The notes under the pieces are model-generated. The model was not told the origin of the DNA. It did not search any database and saw only the letters and a list, made by a program, of their open reading frames with translations. Position numbers and translations under genes: made by a program. DNA of 64,000 bases from Pseudomonas_T sp032052615 (lineage in GTDB: Bacteria > Pseudomonadota > Gammaproteobacteria > Pseudomonadales > Pseudomonadaceae): the NCBI GenBank assembly GCA_032052615.1, contig DAMBWF010000001.1, positions 496,001-560,000 on the forward strand. Direction: 5' to 3'. Each line of letters opens with the position of its first letter. Position 1 is the first letter of the stretch. Positions 35,543-45,353 of this stretch are shown in pieces.

Positions 35543-35661
35543 ACGGCCGGTTTTTCGTCTAAGGGGAGGGCCGGCCGTATCCGTTTGTGCGTCCGAGGGG
35601 CGGCGGTGGAAAACGCTGCGCGGTTTTCCACCCTACCGGTGGGCAACGTTTATGTGCCACC
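35543..35661. repeat. Direct repeat copy 2 with internal hairpin
   Basis: Second copy, same orientation, 32 bases after copy 1. Its hairpin stem is one pair longer (GGTGGAAAA / TTTTCCACC, 35605-35632), with compensatory changes on both arms relative to copy 1, so the pairing rather than the sequence is being kept. No coding function. Confidence 0.75.
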
Positions 35662-35776
35662 CGTTGGTGCCGCCGATAGTCCATGGTAACCACCCCGGCT
35701 GTGTGAGGGGGTACGGTCTGGCCGCTCCCCACGCCATGTACCCGTTCGCGGTGAGTCCGGCGCCTTCGCCGGTGTC

Positions 35777-37195
35777 TCAATCGCTCTCCGCCCCTTCGTC
35801 AGGCCAGCCGCCGCCCAGGCTGCGGAACAGGTCGATCAGGGCGATCTGGCGCTGAGTGGCGGTTTCGATCAGAGCCGATTCGTTGAGGAAGTCGCTGCGC
35901 TGGGCGTCCAAGTAGCGCAGGTGGTCGTCGACGCCGCCTTCATAGCGCGCCTTGGCCAGTTTCAGGGTTTCGCGGCTGGTGTCGGCCAAGGCGCGGCGCG
36001 CGCGTTCCTCGCGGCGCAGGGTGTCGGTGGCGGCGAGGGCGTCGGCGACTTCGCGGAAGGCGGTCTGCACGGTGGCTTCATAGGCGGCCACGGCGGAGTC
36101 CTTGCGCGCCTCGGCCAGGTCGAGCGCGGCTCGGTTGCGGCCGGCGTCGAAGATCGGCAGCGATAGCACCGGCATGAAGCTCCAGGCGCGCGAGCCGCCG
36201 TCGAACAGCCCGTCCATGTCCGCGCTGGAGGTGCCGAGGCTGCCGGTCAGGCTGATGCGCGGGAAGAACGCCGCGCGGGCCGCGCCGATGTCGGCGTGGC
36301 GCGCCTTCAGCCGATGCTCGGCGGCTAGGATGTCCGGGCGCCGTTCCAGCAGCGCCGAAGGCGCGCCCGGGGCGATGTCCTGGAGCAGCGACGGCGCGTC
36401 CGGCGACGCGTGTGGAATGCGCCGGGCGGCATCCGGGGTACCGAGCAGCAGGACCAGGGCATTGAGGGCCTGTCGCCGTTGGCGCACGGTGCGCTCCCGT
36501 TCGGCGCGGGCCTGTTCCACCAGCCCCAGGGCTTCCTGGTAGTCCAGCGCGGTGCCGGCGCCGGCGACGCGGCGCTGGCCGATCAGTCTCAGGGAGTCCT
36601 CGCGACTGGCCAGGGTTTGCTCGGTCAGGCGCAGGCGGCGCTGGGCACCGTCGTAGGTGAGATACGCCTGGCTGACTTCGGCGATCAGGGCGAGGCGCGC
36701 GGCGCGCCCGGCCTCCTCGGTGGCGAGGTACTGTTCCAGCGCGGCCTCGCTCAGGTTCTTTACCCGGCCGAACAGGTCCAGCTCGTATTCCGGCAAGGAC
36801 AGACCCACCTGGTAATTGCTGGCCACGGTGGAGCCGCCGGTATTGGACAGATCGGCCGGCACCCGCTGGCGGTTGGCGCTGGCCGTGGCGTTCAGCCCCG
36901 GCACACGGTCGGCGCGCTGGATGCGGTACTGGGCCCGGGCCTGTTCGATATCCAGCAGGGTCTGGCGCAGCGAGCGGTTGTTGTTCAGGGCGACGTCGAT
37001 CAGCTCTCGCAGGTGGCGATCAACGATGAAGGCGCGCCAGTCGAGTGGGCTCGCCGCCTGTCCCGACTTGGCGCCCGGGCCGTCCCAGCTCGCCGCCACC
37101 GGGGCTTCGGGGCGCTCGTAGGACGGCGCCAGGGAGCAGCCGCCGAGAACCAGCGCCAGCGACAGGGTGATTGAAACGAGGGCGGGATTACGCAT
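35777..37195 (-). CDS. RND efflux outer-membrane channel (OprM/TolC family)
   Basis: The protein has 472 residues from MRNPALVSITLSLALV. Lipoprotein signal with lipobox LVLGGC. Two repeated outer-membrane-factor domains: the first ends around YLTYDGAQRRLRLTEQT, the second around RARRALADTSRETLKLAKARYEGGV. It has the OprM-type RRPDILAAEHRLKARHADIGAARAAFFPRISL segment in the middle. It is the last gene of the efflux operon; its GGAG ribosome site overlaps the pump stop codon, so translation is probably coupled. Confidence 0.93.
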   Translation of the reverse strand: MRNPALVSITLSLALVLGGCSLAPSYERPEAPVAASWDGPGAKSGQAASPLDWRAFIVDRHLRELIDVALNNNRSLRQTLLDIEQARAQYRIQRADRVPGLNATASANRQRVPADLSNTGGSTVASNYQVGLSLPEYELDLFGRVKNLSEAALEQYLATEEAGRAARLALIAEVSQAYLTYDGAQRRLRLTEQTLASREDSLRLIGQRRVAGAGTALDYQEALGLVEQARAERERTVRQRRQALNALVLLLGTPDAARRIPHASPDAPSLLQDIAPGAPSALLERRPDILAAEHRLKARHADIGAARAAFFPRISLTGSLGTSSADMDGLFDGGSRAWSFMPVLSLPIFDAGRNRAALDLAEARKDSAVAAYEATVQTAFREVADALAATDTLRREERARRALADTSRETLKLAKARYEGGVDDHLRYLDAQRSDFLNESALIETATQRQIALIDLFRSLGGGWPDEGAESD

Positions 37196-37200
37196 GGCGA

Positions 37201-40200
37201 TCACTCCGTGGCTCCAGCGGGCCGGTGGGCGGTTTTCGGTCGGCGGCGTAGCAGGTCGAGCAGCCAGACGAAGCAGATGGGCACGAAGACCACCCCCAGC
37301 AAGGTGGCGCTAAGCATGCCGCCGATCACACCGGTACCGATGGCGCGCTGGCTGGCGGCCCCGGCGCCGGTGGCCACCACCAGCGGTATCACGCCGAGGA
37401 TGAAGGCCATCGAGGTCATGACGATCGGCCGGAAGCGCAGGCGCGCGGCCTGGACGGCGGCGTCGCGCAGGCTGTGGCCCTGCTCCCAGAGTTCCTTGGC
37501 GAACTCGACGATGAGGATCGCGTTCTTCGCCGCCAAGCCGATGATGGTGATCAGGCCAACCTTGAAATACACATCGTTGGACATACCGGTGAGCATCACT
37601 GCGAGCACCGCGCCGATGGCGCCGATCGGTACGATCAGCATCACCGACAACGGGATCGCCCAGCTCTCGTAGAGCGCCACCAGCAGCAGGAACACCACCA
37701 GAATGGCGAGCGCGAACAGTTGGGTCGCCTGGCCGCTGGCGACCTTTTCCTGGTAGGACAGACCGGTCCACTCGTAGCCGATGCCGGACGGTAGCCGGGC
37801 GGCCAGGCGCTCCATTTCCGCCATGGCTTCCCCAGTGCTGAAGCCGGGCGCGGCGTCACCGACGATGCGGATCGACGGATAGCCGTTGTAGCGCACCAAC
37901 TGCACGGGTCCCTCTTCCCATTGCACACTGACAAAGGCGCTGAGCGGTACCAGGTTGCCAGTCGCGTTAGGTACGTACAGCTTGAGTACACTTTCCGGGG
38001 TCATCCGATTGCCCTGTTCGGCCTGGATCACCACGCGTTGCTGACGCCCTGCGTTAGTGAAGTCGTTGATCACCTCCGAGCCGAAGGCGGCGGACAGCGT
38101 GCCACTAATGGCCTCGAACCGCACTCCCAGGGCCCGGGCCTTTTCCCGGTCGATCAGCAGACGTAGTTGCGGCGCCTCGGCCAGACCCTCCATCATTGCG
38201 TAAAGGAATTTTGGATTGGTCTGGATCTCACCAAGAAGGGTGTCGCGAGCCTGCAGCAACGCTTCGCGGCCGACCCCGCTACGGTCCAACAGGCGCAGGG
38301 CGAAGCCGCCGGAGTTACCCAGGCCGTTGATCGGTGGCGGCGACACGGCCATGACGGTGCCATCATTCGGCAGCGCGAAGTGCTGGTTCAGCGCGGCGAT
38401 TTCGGCGTCTGCCGACTGCTCGGCGTTTCGCTCGGACCAGTCCTTGAAAGTCGGGAAGGCCAGTGCGGCATTGTCGCCCTGGCCGGAGAAGCTGAAGCCC
38501 GAGATCAGAAACACCGAGGCAACCGCCTCGCGAGACTTAATGAACCGCTCGAGTTCTTCGCCTGCGGCGTCGGTGCGCGAGCGCGAGGCGCCGGGTGGCA
38601 GTTGCACGTCAACCACCATATAGCCGAGGTCTTCCGCCGGCACGAAGGCTTCCGGTAGGCGCAGGTAACAGTAGCCGAGCATGGCCACCAAGCCGGCGTA
38701 CATCAGCATGAAGCGTCCGGCTCGCGCCACTACCTTCGAATTGAGCAGCGAGTAGCGCTCGGTGAGGTGGGCGAAACCACGGTTGAAGGCTCCGAAAAAC
38801 CCTCGTTTTTCGTGGTGGCCTTTGGGGATCGGCTTGAGCAGGGTAGCGCACAGCGCCGGGGTGAAGGTCAAGGCGAGGAAGCCGGAGAACAGGATCGACA
38901 CCGCCAGGGACAGAGAGAACTGCCGGTAGATCACGCCTACCGAGCCGCTCATGAACGCGAGGGGCAGGAACACCGCCGACAGCACCAAGGTAATGCCGAT
39001 GATGGCGCCGGATACCTGGCCCATCGCCTTGACCGTGGCGGCGGCGGGGGTGAGGCCTTCCTCGGCCATGATCCGCTCGACGTTCTCCACCACCACGATG
39101 GCGTCGTCCACCAGGATGCCGATGGCCAGCACCATGCCGAACATGGTCATCATGTTCACCGAGAAACCCAACAGGTACATGATGGTCAGCGTGCCTAGCA
39201 GGCACACCGGCACGACGATGGCCGGGATCAGGGTGTAGCGCACGTTCTGCAGGAACAGGAACATCACCAGGAACACCAGTGCCATGGCTTCGAGCAGGGT
39301 GTGGACCACCTTTTCGATGGCCACGTCGACGAAGCGCGAAGTGTCGTAAGGCACGCTGTACTGCATGTCCTCAGGGAAAAATGCCGACAGCTCGGCGAGC
39401 CGCTCCTTCACCAGACCGGCGGTCTGGATCGCGTTAGCCCCGGGGGACAGCTGGATCGCCCCGCCCACGGTGGGGGTGCCGTTCAGGCGGGAGGAAATGG
39501 TGTAGCTTTCCTTGCCGAGTTCCAGGCGTGCCACATCGGCGAGGCGGACCAGCGAGCCGTCTTGGTTGGCGCGTAGAACCACCTGGCCGAATTCCTGGGG
39601 ATCATCTAGGGTGCCTTTCACCGCCAGGGTCGCTGTCAGCTCTTGCTCGGAACTGCCCGGCGCGCTACCGAAGGCGCCGGCCGGCACCTGCACGTTCTGT
39701 CCGCGAATGGCATTGCTCACGTCGTCGATGGATAGTCCGAAGCCCACCAGCTTCTGCGGATCGATCCAGACGCGCATGGCGGCTTCGGAGGAGAAGAATT
39801 GCAGCTTGCCGACACCCGGCACCCGGCGCAGCTCGTTGTTGATGTTGCGCGCGGCGTAGTCGCCGAGCGCGGTCGTATCGTTGCGCTGCGCGCCTTCTTT
39901 GTAGCTGAGCGCGTAGATCAGGAGGAAACCGGCGCTGGTCTGCTCAACCTGCAGACCCTGGGTGAGCACGGCCTGGGGCATGCGCGCTTCGGCTTTTTTC
40001 AGACGGTTCTGCACGTCGACCTGAGCCATATCTGGATCGGTGCCCGGCTCAAAGGTAACGACGATCTCGGCGGTGCCGTTGGAGTTATTGGTCGACTCGA
40101 AGTAAAGCAGGCCCTTGGCACCGTTCAGTGATTCCTCAAGGACGGTGGTGACAGAATTGACCATCACCTGCGCGGAGGCGCCGGGGTAGGTGGCGGTGAT

Positions 40201-40332
40201 GGTGATTTGGGGCGGTGCCACGCTGGGGTATTGGGCCACCGGCAGCAGCGGGATAGCCAGCAGCCCGGCCAGGGAAATGAACAGCGCCACTACCCACGCG
40301 AAGTTGGGGCGCTCGATGAAGAATAAAGACAT
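37201..40332 (-). CDS. RND multidrug efflux pump (HAE1, AcrB/MexB family)
   Basis: A 1043-residue proton-driven inner-membrane trimer subunit. It has the family start MSLFFIERPNFAWVVAL, proton-relay pair in GILVDDAIVVVENV, Lys in AAKNAILIVEFA, and the two large periplasmic loops. Drug range cannot be read from sequence. The middle third of the gene is noticeably poorer in GC at third positions than its neighbours by eye (for instance 37920-38060). Confidence 0.95.
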   Translation of the reverse strand: MSLFFIERPNFAWVVALFISLAGLLAIPLLPVAQYPSVAPPQITITATYPGASAQVMVNSVTTVLEESLNGAKGLLYFESTNNSNGTAEIVVTFEPGTDPDMAQVDVQNRLKKAEARMPQAVLTQGLQVEQTSAGFLLIYALSYKEGAQRNDTTALGDYAARNINNELRRVPGVGKLQFFSSEAAMRVWIDPQKLVGFGLSIDDVSNAIRGQNVQVPAGAFGSAPGSSEQELTATLAVKGTLDDPQEFGQVVLRANQDGSLVRLADVARLELGKESYTISSRLNGTPTVGGAIQLSPGANAIQTAGLVKERLAELSAFFPEDMQYSVPYDTSRFVDVAIEKVVHTLLEAMALVFLVMFLFLQNVRYTLIPAIVVPVCLLGTLTIMYLLGFSVNMMTMFGMVLAIGILVDDAIVVVENVERIMAEEGLTPAAATVKAMGQVSGAIIGITLVLSAVFLPLAFMSGSVGVIYRQFSLSLAVSILFSGFLALTFTPALCATLLKPIPKGHHEKRGFFGAFNRGFAHLTERYSLLNSKVVARAGRFMLMYAGLVAMLGYCYLRLPEAFVPAEDLGYMVVDVQLPPGASRSRTDAAGEELERFIKSREAVASVFLISGFSFSGQGDNAALAFPTFKDWSERNAEQSADAEIAALNQHFALPNDGTVMAVSPPPINGLGNSGGFALRLLDRSGVGREALLQARDTLLGEIQTNPKFLYAMMEGLAEAPQLRLLIDREKARALGVRFEAISGTLSAAFGSEVINDFTNAGRQQRVVIQAEQGNRMTPESVLKLYVPNATGNLVPLSAFVSVQWEEGPVQLVRYNGYPSIRIVGDAAPGFSTGEAMAEMERLAARLPSGIGYEWTGLSYQEKVASGQATQLFALAILVVFLLLVALYESWAIPLSVMLIVPIGAIGAVLAVMLTGMSNDVYFKVGLITIIGLAAKNAILIVEFAKELWEQGHSLRDAAVQAARLRFRPIVMTSMAFILGVIPLVVATGAGAASQRAIGTGVIGGMLSATLLGVVFVPICFVWLLDLLRRRPKTAHRPAGATE

Positions 40333-40461
40333 GGCGAATTCCTCGCGGTGGTCCCGACCTGGAAGCGATACACGATCCGCCGCGCGGAAACGGGCCCGGA
40401 CGCGCTCGCGCCTGAGGCGCTCGCCCGGATCGGCCGCTTCGCGCGGGAGCGTGAAGGGTTC

Positions 40462-41616
40462 TTAAGGGCGCGACGCCTGTTGGGTGGGCTGCTGAACGGG
40501 ATGAGCCTCGACCTTGGCGCCGGGTTGCAGGCCGGCGAGGCCGCCGACGATGACCTTGTCGCCGCTGGCCAGGCCCTGTTCGATCCGCCAGCGCGAGCCC
40601 TGCATGACGCCGGTCCGCACCGGCCGCGCCTCGGCGCGGTCGTCGGCGCCAACCACCAACACTTGGGCACTGCCGTCGGTGGCGCGCTGCACGGCGCGCT
40701 GGGGCACCAGGATGGCCGCCGGGTCGCTGCCTTGGGGCGTGGTCACCCGCACGTACATGCCCGGCAGCAAGACGCCGTCGGCGTTGCCAAAGACGCCGCG
40801 CAGCGAGACCTCGCCGGTACCGCGATCCACCGAGACATCGGTGAATAGCAGTTCGCCATGGCGCTCGTAGTCGGTGCCCTCGACCCGCAGGCTCAGGGCC
40901 TGGCGCGGGTCGGCGGAGCGCGCCCCGCCCTTGAGCGTCTCGCGCAGGCGCAGCGCGTCGGCCGCCGGCTGAGTGAAGTCGGCATAGATCGGATCGAGTT
41001 GCTGGATGCGCGCCATCAGCGTGGCTTCGCCCTGGCCGACCAGCGCGCCCTCGGTCACCAGGGCGCGGCCGATGCGTCCGGAGATCGGCGCCTTCACCGA
41101 GGCGTAGCCCAGATTCAGGCGCGCGGTCTCTAGGTCGGCCTGAGCCGAGCGTACCGCCGCCTGGGCGCTGCGCAGGTCGGCGGTGGCGACATCGAAGTCC
41201 TGCTGGCTGACCGCCTCGATCTTCGCCAAGGGTTCGTAGCGCTTGAGCCGGGCCTGGGCCTCGTGGGCCGTGGCCTGGGCACGGGCCAGCTCGCCCTCGG
41301 CCCGGGACACCGCGGCCTTGAGCGGCGCCGGATCGATCTGGAACAACAGGTCGCCGGCCTTCACATCGGCGCCTTCCTCGAAACGTTTCTGCAGGACGAT
41401 ACCAGCCACCCGCGCCCTTACCTCGGCGACACGCATCGGTTCGATGCGCCCCGGTAGTTCAGTCGTCAGTACCAGCGGTTCGGGGGTCGCCACCACTACC
41501 TCCACCGGCCGGGCCGGTTCTTCCGTCGTGGCTGGCGGTTCGCCTTGTCCACATCCGGCCAGGGCGACCGCCAGCGCCATGGTTCCAAGGATTTCTACTG
41601 CACGCCTTACACGCAT
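40462..41616 (-). CDS. RND efflux membrane fusion protein (MexA/AcrA family)
   Basis: The protein has 384 residues. Lipoprotein signal with lipobox VALAGC. Lipoyl half-motifs ELPGRIEPMRVAEVRARVAG and later YASVKAPISGRIGRALVTEG flank a hairpin coil (about residues 100-165, EAQARLKRYEPLAKIEAVSQQDFD). C-terminal membrane-proximal domain (LASGDKVIVGGLAGLQPG). First gene of the operon; the gap to the pump gene is 129 bases, unusually long, and contains no recognisable terminator or gene. Confidence 0.93.
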   Translation of the reverse strand: MRVRRAVEILGTMALAVALAGCGQGEPPATTEEPARPVEVVVATPEPLVLTTELPGRIEPMRVAEVRARVAGIVLQKRFEEGADVKAGDLLFQIDPAPLKAAVSRAEGELARAQATAHEAQARLKRYEPLAKIEAVSQQDFDVATADLRSAQAAVRSAQADLETARLNLGYASVKAPISGRIGRALVTEGALVGQGEATLMARIQQLDPIYADFTQPAADALRLRETLKGGARSADPRQALSLRVEGTDYERHGELLFTDVSVDRGTGEVSLRGVFGNADGVLLPGMYVRVTTPQGSDPAAILVPQRAVQRATDGSAQVLVVGADDRAEARPVRTGVMQGSRWRIEQGLASGDKVIVGGLAGLQPGAKVEAHPVQQPTQQASRP

Positions 41617-41670
41617 GACACACCCGCGCTATTAGTCCGGAGGGCGCAAATGATCTTACATTGAATATTT

Positions 41671-41688
41671 TGAGTCAATATTGACTCA
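41671..41688. promoter_or_regulatory. Perfect 18-bp palindromic operator of the efflux operon
   Basis: TGAGTCAATATTGACTCA is a perfect palindrome in an AT-rich patch between the divergent efflux operon and tetR gene. It covers a TTGACT hexamer on each strand. On the minus strand this TTGACT is followed at 17 bases by GATCAT, a plausible -10 for the efflux operon; so binding would block its promoter. The likely binder is the adjacent TetR protein. Confidence 0.75.
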
Positions 41689-41799
41689 TTTGGTACTTCT
41701 GTGTGCAAATTCGATGAGTCCATTCGATATGTCCATTGAGAAACAGGGGGATTTCTGCACAATGCGCCCGACCGTTATGCCCGAGAATAGCGAGTTTTC

Positions 41800-42354
41800 A
41801 TGACCGTCAACGACGAACGACTGATCAAGGCGCTGGCCGTGGCCATCGTCAGCCGGCCCCGCGCGACGCTGAAGGAGTTGGCCGAGGCGGCAGGGGTGAG
41901 CAAGGCCACGCTGCACCGTTTCTGCGGCACCCGCGACCGCCTGGTGGAGATGCTGATGAGCCACGGCGAGGCGGCGCTCAACCAGATCATCAAGGCGGCC
42001 GACCTGCAACACGCCGAGCCCCGGGCGGCGCTGCGCCGGCTGATCGACGAACACCTGGCGCACCGTGAGCTGCTGGTGTTCCTGATATTCCAGTACCGCC
42101 CGGACAGCCTCGACGCGAACGCCGACGGCGCTCGCTGGCGGTTCTACATCGACGCGCTGGACGCTTTCTTCCTGCGCGGTCAGCAGCAAGGGGTATTCCG
42201 CATCGACATCACCGCCGCGGTGTTCAGCGAAATGTTCGTCTCGTTGATCTACGGCATGGTGGACGCCGAGCGCCTCGGCCGTGTCGCCCGCTCCAGCTCC
42301 GCCGAAATGCTGGAGCGGCTGTTCCTCCACGGCGCGGTGGCGCCGGCGGGCTGA
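41800..42354 (+). CDS. TetR-family repressor of the efflux operon
   Basis: The protein has 184 residues. N-terminal TetR helix-turn-helix at about residues 20-50 (TLKELAEAAGVSKATLHRFCGTRDRLVEML), with an effector/dimer domain after about residue 60. Divergent from the MFP-RND-OMF operon with a 183-base shared promoter region. The effector is probably one of the pump substrates. Confidence 0.9.
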   Translation: MTVNDERLIKALAVAIVSRPRATLKELAEAAGVSKATLHRFCGTRDRLVEMLMSHGEAALNQIIKAADLQHAEPRAALRRLIDEHLAHRELLVFLIFQYRPDSLDANADGARWRFYIDALDAFFLRGQQQGVFRIDITAAVFSEMFVSLIYGMVDAERLGRVARSSSAEMLERLFLHGAVAPAG

Positions 42355-43151
42355 GTGCTCTGCGTGCAAGAGGGCGCACATGGGCGAGCCACCTCGACAC
42401 ATGGTCGAGGCCAGGGAGGCGCGAGGAGCCGTCGCGCCTGAGCCTCGTCAATGCTCTCCATTCAGGCGCGCTCGACGCATAGGACCTCTCGCCGCCGAGC
42501 CATGACTCGACTCTCCGACCGGCGATGATCCCAGGGAGGGGCCTGCCGGCTCGATTTACGTCGTCGGGCCGAGGCCGCTGGCCGTCGATGCGTCTGGCTC
42601 GCGGGTCGGCGGAAGGCGGCGCGAGCCTGCCGTTCCCCGACCCGGGCCATGGAGAGAGGCCGGCTCGGCAGGGGTTTGCTTTTCCACGCGCGTTCGTCTT
42701 TCCTGCCGCCTGCCGAGACTGTTCGCGCCTGGCGCGTCTGGCGCTTCCTTCATGCCATGCTTGTCAGGCGCCTCCTGCGGGGCCTCTCGATTATGTGCAC
42801 GTGGCCGCCGGCCCGCCTACGCTCGCCACGAGGACCCAGCCGGTGTCGAGGCGAAGACAAGGCGGGCAGGGGAGAGGGGGAAGGGCGTGCGGCGCACGGT
42901 TCGCCGCGACGGGCAAGGCAATCAGGGCGCGAGCGGAGCAGCCGGCGTGGTCGCGGCCTGAGGCCCGCCGTGGCCTGGGTTCGCTGTCCGCCTCGACCGG
43001 TAGACCGAAGCCGGACGCGACCGTCCGCGTTGCCATCGTCCTGGGCTTCGCCTGAAACGGCGCGCCGGGGGGAAGATACACCGAGTGCCAGGCTCCCGTA
43101 GCGCTGGATATCCGATCCGAATGCTCCTGCCGGAGCCACCGCGAGAACCAC
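42355..43151. other. Gene-empty 0.8-kb stretch
   Basis: Many overlapping frames are open because of the high GC content, but none has convincing residue composition, a ribosome site or a recognisable motif. No tRNA, insertion sequence or repeat is seen. It may be a decayed region; together with 45447-46149 it makes this part unusually gene-poor. Confidence 0.5.
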
Positions 43152-44336
43152 ATGCTCAACAGTCGCATCCTCCGCCTGGTCACCGCCCAGGCGCTGTCCG
43201 GGGCCAACGCCACCGTCGTATACGCCACCGGCGCGATCATCGGCCACGCACTCGCGCCAAGGCCCTCCCTGGCGACCGTGCCCGTCTCGGTGTTCGTCGT
43301 GGGCATGGCCCTGGCGACATTGCCCGTCGGCGCCGTTACCCGTCGCTACGGGCGTCGCGCCGCCTTTCTCCTCGGCAACCTGTGCGGGGTGCTCCTCGGC
43401 CTGGTGGGTGCCGCCGCGCTGGTCGTCGGCTCCTTCTCGCTGTTCTGCCTCGCCATGCTGTTCGGCGGGGCCTATGCGGCGGTCGTCCTCACCTTCCGGT
43501 TCGCGGCGGCGGAATGCGTCGAGGCGGACGAGCGCCCGCGCGCGCTGTCCGCCGTCCTGCTGGGGGGCGTGGTGGCGGGCATCTTCGGCCCCCAGTTGGT
43601 GACGGCGACCATGGACCTGTGGCCGTCCCATGACTACGCGGCCACCTACCTGGCCGCGGCCGGGGCGGCGGTGCTCGCCGCCGTGGTGCTGGCGGGCATC
43701 CGCTTCCCCGCGCTGGCGCCGGTCCCGCGGCCCCTCGCCGAGGTCGCCGTTCCCACCTCGCTGTGGCAGCCCCGGTTCATCGTGGCGATCCTCTGCGGCA
43801 TCGTCAGCTACACGACGATGAATTTCATGATGACCTCGGCGCCCCTGGCGATGGAGTTGCAGGGCATTCCCCGGGCGCATTCGAACTACGGGATCGAGCT
43901 GCACGTGATCGCCATGTACGCGCCGAGCTTCTTCACCGGGCGGCTGATCGCCCGCTTCGGCATCCAGCCGATCATCCTCCTCGGCCTGGTGTTGATCGGG
44001 CTGGCGGCGCTCACCGGGATGCTCGGCCTCGATGTGCATCACTTCTGGATCGCGCTGGTCCTGCTGGGGGTCGGCTGGAACTTCGGGTTCCTGGGCGCCT
44101 CGGCGCTGGTGATGACCTGCCACGCGCCGGAAGAAGGACCCCGGGTACAGGCGATCAACGATTTCTGCGTGTTCGGCTCCATGGCCGTCGGCTCCTTCGC
44201 CTCGGGCTCGCTGCTGGATACGTTCGGCTGGACGGTCATTTCCGGCCTGATCCTGCTGCCCGTGGCGGCGGCGATCGGCGGCCTGCTCTGGCTCCATCTC
44301 GCCCGTCCGGCGATACGGGGCGGCATCGCCCCGTGA
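43152..44336 (+). CDS. MFS transporter
   Basis: The protein has 394 residues with 12 predicted helices. Inter-helix motif GAVTRRYGRRAAFLLGN. The domain arrangement and segments such as GGAYAAVVLTFRFAAAECV resemble sugar or drug-proton antiporter-like MFS proteins without a clear match. Single gene; flanked by empty DNA upstream and a convergent gene downstream. Substrate unknown. Confidence 0.8.
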   Translation: MLNSRILRLVTAQALSGANATVVYATGAIIGHALAPRPSLATVPVSVFVVGMALATLPVGAVTRRYGRRAAFLLGNLCGVLLGLVGAAALVVGSFSLFCLAMLFGGAYAAVVLTFRFAAAECVEADERPRALSAVLLGGVVAGIFGPQLVTATMDLWPSHDYAATYLAAAGAAVLAAVVLAGIRFPALAPVPRPLAEVAVPTSLWQPRFIVAILCGIVSYTTMNFMMTSAPLAMELQGIPRAHSNYGIELHVIAMYAPSFFTGRLIARFGIQPIILLGLVLIGLAALTGMLGLDVHHFWIALVLLGVGWNFGFLGASALVMTCHAPEEGPRVQAINDFCVFGSMAVGSFASGSLLDTFGWTVISGLILLPVAAAIGGLLWLHLARPAIRGGIAP

Positions 44337-44617
44337 ACGTACCGCCGTCCTCATCGACATCGCCACCCTGGCGGGCTGATTCCGCTCCGCCAACGGGGCA
44401 GCATGCAGGAGGGCCGCAGGGTGAACGTGCACGTCGGCGGCGCCGGGCATGGGCATCGTGCAAAAGGGTGGCGAAGGCTGGGGTGGTCGCCGGCATGTTC
44501 CAGCGAGGCGGGTCATCGGCGCGGTGCCGGCTGGCCCCCTGGCCTGTTCGCGTTGGTGAGACTGGAGCACGGGAAGCGCCTCGGGACAGCGAGCCTGACG
44601 ACCGGATCGGCCCGGTG

Positions 44618-45325
44618 TCAGTCCCGCTGCGCCGACGGTTTCACCTCCAGGAGCCGTGTGTCGATCCGGGCCTCGGCGAACATCCGCTCGATTCCCTGGG
44701 CCAGGGTGTCGCCCGCTTCGTACAGGGCCTTCAAGGGCATCGCGGACAGGCTTTCCAGGATGAACCACATCTCCCGGGTGTTCGAATCCAGCCGCGTCCG
44801 CGTGCCTTGCCGCCAGTTCCAGCGCCGGCAGGTCACGCCGATATCGTCCCGCCAGACGACCTCCCCGGGTTCCGGGGCTTCCTGGGCGGGCCGGCCTTCC
44901 TTGACCGTGTCGAACGGTTCCGTGCCCTCGGCCAGGGCTAGCCGGGGGGCGCCACGATAGGCCGCGAGGTTCTCGCCTCCGACGGGGACCGCGTAATGCA
45001 CGCTCACCGCATTGTAGAGATCGACGATGGGATCGATCGTCGGTAAGCGGCCGTCGCGCAGCACCCGCTTGCGCAACGCTTCGGCCGAGCAGGGGGTGCG
45101 CTGGGGCTTCGCGCCGAACGCCCGGAACGCCTCCGCCCAGGCGGCCAGATGGGCCTCGGCCCAGCGCGGGTCGCCGTCCCGTGCCGCCTGGCAGGCCCGA
45201 ACCTGGGCCTGTTTGGCGACATCCGGGTACAGCAGCCCACCGACGCAAGCCTTAATGCTCAAGGCGCGGAAGCCGGGCGCGATGAGCGCGATGCGTGGAT
45301 CGATCACAGGAGAAAGGTCGGACAT
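44618..45325 (-). CDS. B3/B4 tRNA-binding-domain protein
   Basis: The protein has 235 residues. It matches the stand-alone B3/B4 domain family (COG3382, related to the beta subunit of phenylalanyl-tRNA synthetase): LPTIDPIVDLYNAVSVHYAVPVGGENLAAY, then LALAEGTEPFD, GEVVWRDDIGVTCRRWNWRQ and TRLDSNTREMWFILES. Role in the family is not settled; tRNA editing-like activity has been suggested. A 30-codon frame lies 28 bases upstream. Confidence 0.85.
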   Translation of the reverse strand: MSDLSPVIDPRIALIAPGFRALSIKACVGGLLYPDVAKQAQVRACQAARDGDPRWAEAHLAAWAEAFRAFGAKPQRTPCSAEALRKRVLRDGRLPTIDPIVDLYNAVSVHYAVPVGGENLAAYRGAPRLALAEGTEPFDTVKEGRPAQEAPEPGEVVWRDDIGVTCRRWNWRQGTRTRLDSNTREMWFILESLSAMPLKALYEAGDTLAQGIERMFAEARIDTRLLEVKPSAQRD

Positions 45326-45353
45326 CTCGTATTCCTGCGGGGAGGGGGCTCGT

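Noticed and set aside
28430..35661. A genomic island bounded by tRNA-Gly
   Set aside because: No integrase and no second copy of the tRNA 3' end were found, so it is listed only as a possibility in the findings.
42750..45248. An 832-codon open frame on the minus strand
   Set aside because: It runs antisense to the MFS gene at 43152 and out of frame with the B3/B4 gene; the translation is Arg/Gly/Gln-rich without any domain. This is the usual result of high GC at third positions.
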